Part shown: positions 5,810 through 10,359 of the stretch, piece by piece
Position numbering within the stretch: position 1 is the first letter of the stretch
Layout of the letters: every line of letters starts with the position of its first letter
Assembly (NCBI GenBank): GCA_003222555.1
Contig: QHWL01000072.1
Coordinates: 1-10,359, forward strand
Reading direction: 5' to 3'
Source of the DNA: Acidobacteriota bacterium
GTDB taxonomy: Bacteria; Acidobacteriota; Vicinamibacteria; Vicinamibacterales; CAVVIG01
Length of the DNA stretch: 10,359 nt
Made by a program: the position numbers and the translations under genes
Notes under the pieces: model-generated
What the model saw: only the letters and a program-made list of their open reading frames with translations
Database searches by the model: none
What the model was told of the DNA's origin: nothing

Positions 5810-7216
5810 ATGCGCCTGCTGTTAGTCGGCATCAGCCACCGGACGGCTCCCGTCGAGTTGCGGGAACGTCTCGATTTTCAGGCGCGCGGCGTCGAGGTCG
5901 CGCTCCAGGCGCTGACGGCGCGCGGATCGGCCCGCGAGGCCGCCGTGCTCTCGACCTGCAACCGCGCCGAGGTGTACGTCGCGTGCGACGAGCTCGGTCC
6001 CGCACGGAACGATTTGGTGAGCTTCGTCAGCGACTTCCACGGCGTCGATCACGCGACCGTGGCGCCGCACATCTATGATCTCACCGACCTGGAGGCGGCG
6101 CGGCATCTGTTTCGCGTGGCGGCGGGCCTCGATTCGCTCGTGGTCGGCGAGCCCCAGATCCTCGGGCAGGTGAAGGACGCGCATTCGCTCGCCAGCGACG
6201 TGCAGACGGTCGGGCCGGTTCTCAATCGTCTCTTTCATTCCTCGTTTGCCGCCGGCAAGCGCGTCCGTAACGAGACAGGGCTCGGATCGGGCGCCGTCTC
6301 GGTGGGCTACGCGGCGGTGGCGCTGGCGAGAAAAATCTTTGGCGATCTGAAGGGCCGAAACGTCCTCGTCGTCGGCGCGGGCGAAATGGGCAAGCTGACC
6401 GCCCTGCACATGAAGTCGCAGGGCGTCCATCGCGTGACGATCGTCAGCCGGACGATGGCACACGCCGCGCGCACGGCGGAGGCGATTGGCGGCGCGACGG
6501 CGGCGCCGTGGGACGAGATGGACGCGGCGCTCGGCGCGAGCGACGTCGTGATTACGGCGACCGGCGGGGCGGCGCCCATCCTCAGCAAGGCGCGCATCGA
6601 GGCCGTCATGCGCCCACGACGCAACCGGCCGCTGTTCATCATCGACATCGCGATGCCCCGAGACGTGGAAGCGGCAGCGGGCGAGATCGAGCAGGTGTTT
6701 CTCTACAACATCGACGATCTGCAGACGACCGTACGCGAGAACCTCGCGCGGCGCAGCACCGAAGTGGCCCGCGCCGAGGCAATTGTCGGCGAGGAGGTCG
6801 ACAAGTTCGGCGCGTGGCTCCGGGCGCGGGGCGCGATTCCGACCGTCGTCGCCCTGCGCCAGCGCTTCGAAACCATTCGCCGCTCGGAGCTCGAGCGGCT
6901 CGACTTCAAGTTGGCGGCGCTGCCACCCGAGGCGCGGACGCGTGTCGACGAAATCACGCACCTCATTGTCGAGAAGCTGCTGCTGATGCCGACCGAACAG
7001 CTCAAGTCGCTTGGCGACGCAGACACGGTCGGCGCGTACGCCGAGGCGCTGACGCGCCTGTTCGGGCTCGCCCAGCAGCAGGCTGATAAAGAGATGGAAG
7101 AAGCCGCTGAGACCGCGCGCAGGAGCGGACGCGCTTCGGCCGGCTCAGGCCGCCCCGAGCTCGTCGAGGGACGTGTCGAGCCGTTCTCCCGTTCGAAAAG
7201 CCGCGGTCCGCGCTGA
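5810..7216 (+). CDS. hemA: Glutamyl-tRNA reductase with extra repeat-derived C-terminal tail
   Basis: The enzyme reduces glutamyl-tRNA(Glu) to glutamate-1-semialdehyde using NADPH, the first committed step of C5-pathway tetrapyrrole synthesis in the cytosol. The N-terminal catalytic domain shows GISHRTAPVELRE (7-19) and STCNRAEVY (48-56), with the thioester-forming Cys50. The linker region has GLDSLVVGEPQILGQ (106-120). The NADPH domain has VVGAGEMGK (187-195). The helical dimerisation domain covers about 320-430. The start ATG at 5810 gives the family N-terminus, 13 bp after the upstream stop, with no clear Shine-Dalgarno. The product is 468 residues. Residues 439-468 (SGRASAGSGRPELVEG onward) are not part of the conserved fold; they read through a palindromic repeat at 7133-7170. 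The stop at 7216 is 6 bp before hemC. Confidence 0.97.
   Translation: MRLLLVGISHRTAPVELRERLDFQARGVEVALQALTARGSAREAAVLSTCNRAEVYVACDELGPARNDLVSFVSDFHGVDHATVAPHIYDLTDLEAARHLFRVAAGLDSLVVGEPQILGQVKDAHSLASDVQTVGPVLNRLFHSSFAAGKRVRNETGLGSGAVSVGYAAVALARKIFGDLKGRNVLVVGAGEMGKLTALHMKSQGVHRVTIVSRTMAHAARTAEAIGGATAAPWDEMDAALGASDVVITATGGAAPILSKARIEAVMRPRRNRPLFIIDIAMPRDVEAAAGEIEQVFLYNIDDLQTTVRENLARRSTEVARAEAIVGEEVDKFGAWLRARGAIPTVVALRQRFETIRRSELERLDFKLAALPPEARTRVDEITHLIVEKLLLMPTEQLKSLGDADTVGAYAEALTRLFGLAQQQADKEMEEAAETARRSGRASAGSGRPELVEGRVEPFSRSKSRGPR
7133..7170. repeat. REP-like palindromic repeat inside the 3' end of hemA
   Basis: The left arm CTTCGGCCGGCTCAGG (7134-7149) and the right arm CCCCGAGCTCGTCGAGGG (7153-7170) form an imperfect stem-loop. 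They resemble the widespread bacterial intergenic repeat whose arms read roughly CTTCGACAAGCTCAGG and CCTGAGCTTGTCGAAGGG, recognisable in translation as 'RPELVEG'. Here it is translated as part of HemA residues 442-454. The family assignment rests on remembered similarity; the palindrome itself is visible. Confidence 0.65.
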
Positions 7217-7222
7217 ACTCGC

Positions 7223-8239
7223 GTGGGCACACCTCAAGAGCTCCGGCTCGGCACGCGAGGCAGTCAGCTCGCAATGTGGCAGGCGAACACCGTCGCCGCG
7301 CGTCTGGCGGCTGCCGGCGAGTTTCGTTGCCGGATTGTCGTCATCAAAACGTCGGGCGATCGGCTCGTCGACGCGCCGCTGTCGGAAGCCGGAGGGAAGC
7401 GCCTGTTCGTGAAGGAGATCGAAGAGGCGCTCCTTGGAAACGAGATCGATTTGGCCGTCCACAGCAGCAAGGACATGCCCGCGGTGTTGCCCGACGGCCT
7501 GGCGATTGCCGGGGTGCTGCCGCGCGAAGATCCGCTCGACGCGGTCGTGTTGCCTACAGACGTAGTGTCCGGCTTTAGCCGGACCGTGATGTCCACCGAT
7601 GAGCTCGTCGCGCATTTCGGGCAGTCGCCCAGGATTGGGACGGGAAGCGTGCGGCGGGTGACCCAGCTGTCGCGCATCTTTTCCGGCGCGCGATTCGTCC
7701 CCATCCGGGGCAACCTCGACACGCGGCTCAAGAAACTCGACGCCGGCGAGTATGATGCGCTGGTTCTTGCGGCTGCCGGACTCCGGCGTCTTGGCTTCGG
7801 CTCGCGCATCTCGATGCCGCTGCCGGTCTCCGCGTGCGTGCCGGCGCCTGGGCAGGGTACAGTGGCGATTGAAATCCGTGAAGGCGACGATACGGTCGCC
7901 CGCCTGGTCGCGACGTTTGACGATCCGGCGGCCGGTGCGGCGCTCGAGGCCGAGCGGACGCTGGTTGCCGCACTTGGCGGCGGCTGTCAGACTCCGATCG
8001 GCGCGCTCGCCTCGCCGCTCGACGAGGACACCCTCGAGCTGGTTGCGGTTGTTGTGGCGCTCGATGGCAGCCGGATCGTGCGCGGGGCCGCGCGAGGGCC
8101 GCGACGCGAGGCGTCCGTGATTGGGGTACGCGTGGCCGCTCAGCTCATCGCTGGCGGCGCGAACGAGATTCTGACCGACGCTCGCAGTCAACCGTCGACG
8201 GTCATCAGTCGACAGTCGGCTGCCATGACTGACGAGTAG
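7223..8239 (+). CDS. hemC: Hydroxymethylbilane synthase (porphobilinogen deaminase) with an internal repeat insertion
   Basis: The enzyme condenses four porphobilinogen molecules into hydroxymethylbilane, on a dipyrromethane cofactor. The N-terminus ELRLGTRGSQLAMWQA (6-21) is typical. The catalytic aspartate is Asp84 in HSSKDMP (80-86). GTGSVRR (139-145) is the substrate-binding arginine region, and GGGCQTPIGA (252-261) holds the cofactor cysteine Cys255. Start is GTG at 7223, 6 bp after hemA, with no visible Shine-Dalgarno, so coupling to hemA is likely. Two oddities stand out. Residues 113-125 (DVVSGFSRTVMST) make the segment before GTGSVRR about 13 residues longer than in the E. coli enzyme as I recall it. 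They coincide with a perfect palindrome at 7567-7584. The C-terminal tail after LTDAR (317-321) is encoded by low-complexity GTCGAC/AGTCGG repeats. All core residues are intact, so the enzyme is probably active. Confidence 0.95.
   Translation: MGTPQELRLGTRGSQLAMWQANTVAARLAAAGEFRCRIVVIKTSGDRLVDAPLSEAGGKRLFVKEIEEALLGNEIDLAVHSSKDMPAVLPDGLAIAGVLPREDPLDAVVLPTDVVSGFSRTVMSTDELVAHFGQSPRIGTGSVRRVTQLSRIFSGARFVPIRGNLDTRLKKLDAGEYDALVLAAAGLRRLGFGSRISMPLPVSACVPAPGQGTVAIEIREGDDTVARLVATFDDPAAGAALEAERTLVAALGGGCQTPIGALASPLDEDTLELVAVVVALDGSRIVRGAARGPRREASVIGVRVAAQLIAGGANEILTDARSQPSTVISRQSAAMTDE
7559..7597. repeat. Palindromic repeat inserted in frame within hemC
   Basis: GTCCGGCT (7567-7574) and AGCCGGAC (7577-7584) are perfect reverse complements separated by TT, effectively a 7-bp stem with a TTTA loop. 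The 39-bp element codes for 13 residues (DVVSGFSRTVMST) and keeps the hemC frame. I associate 'VVSGFSRT' and its reverse-strand reading 'VRLKPDTT' with a dispersed palindromic repeat often seen in acidobacterial assemblies; that link is from memory. It falls in the loop before the GTGSVRR strand, where extra residues may be tolerated. Confidence 0.7.
8187..8232. repeat. Short repeat/palindrome cluster at the 3' end of hemC
   Basis: A perfect 12-bp palindrome ACCGTCGACGGT (8191-8202) is followed by iterations of CAGTC/GTCGAC/AGTCGG up to about 8220. It encodes the non-conserved HemC tail (from about SQPSTVISRQSA). It looks like intergenic repeat sequence captured by the reading frame before the TAG at 8237. 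Confidence 0.5.
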
Positions 8240-8271
8240 AAGGCGTCAAACGCATCAAACTACTGACCCCG

Positions 8272-9819
8272 ATGTCCAGCATCGTTTACCTCATCGGCGC
8301 CGGCCCGGGCGATCCCGGCCTGATCACTGCTCGCGGGGTGCAATGTCTGGCCGCGGCGGACGTCGTCGTCTACGATCATCTCGTCCATCCGCGCCTGCTC
8401 CGCCATGCGCGCCCAAATGCGGAAAGAATCGACGTGGGTCTCGCCGCTCCGCAGCCACTCGAGCAGGAAGCCATTTGCTACCTGCTCGCGGAAAAAGCGC
8501 GCGAAGGGAAAACGGTCGCGCGCTTGAAGTGGGGCGACCCGTTCGTGTTCGATGGCGGGGGATCGGAAGCGCTGTTCCTGCACGAACAACGTCTGCGCTT
8601 CGAGGTCGTGCCGGGGATACCCGCCGGCATCGGCGTGCCGAGCTACGCCGGTATCCCGATCACGTATCCCGGCGGCGGCGACACCCTGACGTTCATCCGC
8701 GGCCACGAGGATGATGGCAAGACGCACGTGTCGGTGGACTGGGCGAGCCTCGCGCGTCTCGACGGCACGATTGTCTGCTACGCGGGGCCGCAGCAGCTGC
8801 CGAACATCCTGAGCGCGCTGCTGTCGCGCGGACGGCCGGCCGGGGATTCCGCGGCGCTGGTCTACAACGGCACGCTGCCGACGCAGGAGACGGTGCTCGG
8901 TTCGCTCGAGGAGATCGCACGCACGGTGAAGCAGTCGGACGACCGCCGTCCGGCGATTCTGGTAGTGGGCCGCGTGGCGGCGCTCCGCGAGCATCTGCGC
9001 TGGTTCGACGCGCGGCCCCTGTTTGGCAGGCGCATCCTCATCACGCGTCCACGCGAGCAGGCGACCGAGTTGGTCGAGCTCGTCGAGTCGATGGGCGCCG
9101 AGGCGATCGAAGCGCCGATGATCCGGATTGTGCCGCCCGACGACTACGGTCCGCTCGACGAGGCGTGCGCCAGGGCCGGCACGTTCGACTGGATCATTTT
9201 CTCGAGCACGAACGCCGTCGATCCGTTCATCGACCGGCTGCTGCGGACGCCGCACGATCTGCGCGAGCTCAAGGGCGTGAAGCTGTGCGTCGTCGGGCCG
9301 GCGGCGGCCGACCGGCTGGCGCGCTACGGGCTCAAGGTGGATCTGATGCCGAGCGAGTACCGCGCCGACGCCATCCTCCACGCGCTGGCCGAAACCGGCG
9401 ACATGCGCGGTCTCCAGATCCTGCTGCCGCGCGCCGACATCGGGGGGGAGCTGCTTGCGGAAGGGCTGCGAAAGCAGGGAGCCGAGGTCGAGGAGGTCGT
9501 CGCCTACCGTACCCTCGTTGCCGAGCCTCAACGTGAGGGCGAACCCGATATTTACCGCATGCTCCTCGAGCGGCGCATCGACGTGGTCACGTTCACCAGC
9601 GCCTCGGCCGTGCGCCATTTCGTCGACGTGCTCGGCCCCGAGCCGGCCGCCGATCTGCTCCGTACGACTGTCGTCGCCTCGATCGGCCCCGTCACCGCCG
9701 AGGCGACGGCTCAGTACAATATCCAGACGAAGGTCGTGCCGGCGCAGTCCACAATTCCGGCGCTCGTGGACGCGATCGTGGATTATTTCGCGAAGCAGAA
9801 GGAAGAGGCCACTGTGTGA
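8272..9819 (+). CDS. cobA-hemD: Fused uroporphyrinogen-III C-methyltransferase-like / uroporphyrinogen-III synthase
   Basis: This 515-residue two-domain protein carries an SUMT-type methyltransferase domain (1 to about 248) followed by a HemD domain (about 252-508). HemD cyclises hydroxymethylbilane to uroporphyrinogen III; SUMT would methylate that to precorrin-2 with S-adenosylmethionine, toward sirohaem or B12. SUMT landmarks are GAGPGDPGLIT (9-19), YDHLV (34-38), GDPFVF (88-93), VPGIPAGIGVPSYAGIP (113-129), TLPTQETVLGSL (201-212) and the closing PAILVVGRVAALREHLRWF. Several classical residues are changed; see the separate finding. HemD landmarks are ILITRPREQA (255-264), DWIIFSSTNAV, CVVGPAAADRL, ILLPRADIGG, FTSASAVRHF and SIGPVTAEA. 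Start ATG at 8272 is 32 bp after hemC with no clear Shine-Dalgarno. CobA-HemD fusions are known in several phyla. HemD function is confident; activity of the SUMT half is less so. Confidence 0.93.
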   Translation: MSSIVYLIGAGPGDPGLITARGVQCLAAADVVVYDHLVHPRLLRHARPNAERIDVGLAAPQPLEQEAICYLLAEKAREGKTVARLKWGDPFVFDGGGSEALFLHEQRLRFEVVPGIPAGIGVPSYAGIPITYPGGGDTLTFIRGHEDDGKTHVSVDWASLARLDGTIVCYAGPQQLPNILSALLSRGRPAGDSAALVYNGTLPTQETVLGSLEEIARTVKQSDDRRPAILVVGRVAALREHLRWFDARPLFGRRILITRPREQATELVELVESMGAEAIEAPMIRIVPPDDYGPLDEACARAGTFDWIIFSSTNAVDPFIDRLLRTPHDLRELKGVKLCVVGPAAADRLARYGLKVDLMPSEYRADAILHALAETGDMRGLQILLPRADIGGELLAEGLRKQGAEVEEVVAYRTLVAEPQREGEPDIYRMLLERRIDVVTFTSASAVRHFVDVLGPEPAADLLRTTVVASIGPVTAEATAQYNIQTKVVPAQSTIPALVDAIVDYFAKQKEEATV

Positions 9820-9820
9820 A

Positions 9821-9843
9821 GTGGCGCAGGCCTTCAGAGCCTG
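9821..9843. repeat. Small palindromic repeat just after cobA-hemD
   Basis: CAGGC (9827-9831) pairs with GCCTG (9839-9843) around a 7-nt loop within GTGGCGCAGGCCTTCAGAGC. It resembles a dispersed repeat recognisable in translation as 'VAQAFR(P)A'; that recognition is from memory. An A-run, not a T-run, follows on the plus strand, so it is not a rho-independent terminator for the hem operon. Confidence 0.55.
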
Positions 9844-9860
9844 TGAAAAAACGCAACGTT

Positions 9861-9937
9861 TGAACGCAGAGCTCGCAGAGCACGCCCAGAAGCCGTTAGG
9901 CATTTCTTCTTCTCGGCCTCCGCGGTCTCTGCGTTGA
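9861..9937. repeat. Imperfect inverted repeat of the AACGCAGAG type between hemD and hemB
   Basis: AACGCAGAG (9863-9871) and CTCTGCGTT (9927-9935) are perfect 9-bp complements. Partial pairing continues inward: CGCAGAG and CCAGAAG on the left, CTTCTTCTCGG and CCTCCGCGG on the right. GCAGAG-iterated inverted elements of this kind are common between genes in several phyla (family recollection). It occupies most of the 156-bp gap before hemB and would form a long hairpin in the hem transcript. No promoter with convincing boxes was seen around it. Confidence 0.65.
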
Positions 9938-9975
9938 ACGTGATCTGTCACGCCATTGAGTGGAGACTGAAAGCC

Positions 9976-10359
9976 ATGAAGCCCATTCACGCCAACACGA
10001 CACTGACGCTCGCGCGCCGGCTTCGCCGTCTGCGCCGGTCCGAGACCATGCGCGCTCTCGTGCGGGAAACACGCCTCGCTCCCGACATGTTCGTGATGCC
10101 GCTGTTTATCTGCGAGGGCGAGGGCGTCCGGCGGGAAGTGCCGTCGATGCCGGGCGTGTACAACCTGTCGGTCGACGAAGCCGTCAAGGAAGTCGAAGAA
10201 GCGAGGGGCGACGGCATCCACAGCGTGCTGCTTTTCGGCCTGCCCGACCTCAAGGACGACATCGGATCGGCCGCCTACGATCCGGAAGCGCCGGTTCAGT
10301 CTGCCATCCGGGCGATCAAACGGGAGGTGCCCGACGCGCTCGTCGTCACCGACGTGTGC
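9976..10359 (+). CDS. hemB: Delta-aminolevulinic acid dehydratase (porphobilinogen synthase), 5' part
   Basis: HemB joins two 5-aminolevulinate molecules to porphobilinogen, the step between HemA/HemL and HemC. The first 128 codons are present and the gene runs off the window edge in frame. Family features visible are an Arg-rich start (LARRLRRLRRSETMRALVRETRL, 12-34), MFVMPLFICEGEG (38-50), SMPGVYNLSVDEAV (57-70), VLLFGLPDLKDDIGSAAYD (83-101) and the terminal VVTDVC (123-128). The last of these opens the conserved DVCLCEYT metal-binding stretch, so Cys128 would be its first cysteine. Start ATG at 9976 is supported by TGGAGA about 10 bases upstream, one of the clearer ribosome sites here. It follows cobA-hemD by 156 bp of repeats and probably belongs to the same operon. 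The remaining active-site lysines lie outside the window. Confidence 0.96.
   Translation, partial: MKPIHANTTLTLARRLRRLRRSETMRALVRETRLAPDMFVMPLFICEGEGVRREVPSMPGVYNLSVDEAVKEVEEARGDGIHSVLLFGLPDLKDDIGSAAYDPEAPVQSAIRAIKREVPDALVVTDVC

Noticed and set aside
4087..5832. 581-residue minus-strand open frame
   Set aside because: It is antisense to the VWFA and ccsA genes, Arg/Asp-rich low complexity, with no recognisable domain and running through the G-rich inverted repeat.
9827..9850. Rho-independent terminator after cobA-hemD
   Set aside because: The stem is followed by A residues, not T residues, on the coding strand, and hemB continues the operon.
8260..10221. 653-residue minus-strand open frame
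   Set aside because: It is antisense across cobA-hemD, the repeat-filled gap and hemB; composition is typical of GC-rich shadows.

Overview
This is a high-GC bacterial chromosome segment, most likely from an Acidobacteriota member and possibly class Vicinamibacteria. The evidence is a pair of secreted proteins of the 'VWFA-related acidobacterial domain' type, the C5-type haem gene order, and several palindromic repeats I associate with genomes of that group. The placement is inference from gene content, not a phylogeny.

Layout. Bases 1-245 are non-coding and hold a hairpin-bounded 87-bp tandem repeat. Bases 246-2757 (minus strand) are the start of a complex I operon, nuoA-nuoC-nuoD. It is driven by a near-consensus sigma-70 promoter at 2812-2840. 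nuoB is absent from its usual place between nuoA and nuoC. NuoC carries a roughly 105-residue Pro/Ala-rich N-terminal extension, and a 199-bp hairpin-containing spacer separates nuoC from nuoD. Divergent from nuo is a plus-strand promoter (2918-2947) whose predicted start point falls on the GTG start of the first of two overlapping, exported VWFA-domain genes (2954-3868 and 3865-4860). The first has a degenerate metal site and the second an intact one.

A G-rich long inverted repeat (4864-4957) separates these from a tetrapyrrole operon: a CcsA/HemX-type membrane protein (4972-5796), hemA (5810-7216), hemC (7223-8239), a cobA-hemD fusion (8272-9819) and the first 128 codons of hemB (9976 to the window edge). 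Together HemA, HemB, HemC and HemD cover most of the route from glutamyl-tRNA to uroporphyrinogen III; hemL is not in the window. The SUMT half of the fusion would draw product toward sirohaem or cobalamin, but several of its signature motifs differ from the classical ones. The HemX/CcsA-like protein links the operon to haem use in cytochrome c assembly or to control of HemA.

A recurring theme is invasion by short palindromic repeats of several unrelated types. They lie between genes (4864-4957, 9821-9936) and also inside genes: one appears as an in-frame insertion in hemC, another forms part of an extra C-terminal tail on HemA, and a third low-complexity stretch makes the HemC tail. No stretch longer than 300 bases lacks a gene. 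I saw no tRNA, rRNA, CRISPR array, transposase or phage gene. I did not find a clearly new multi-gene system; the best leads are the leaderless VWFA pair, the altered SUMT motifs, the repeat-in-gene insertions and the nuo operon without nuoB.
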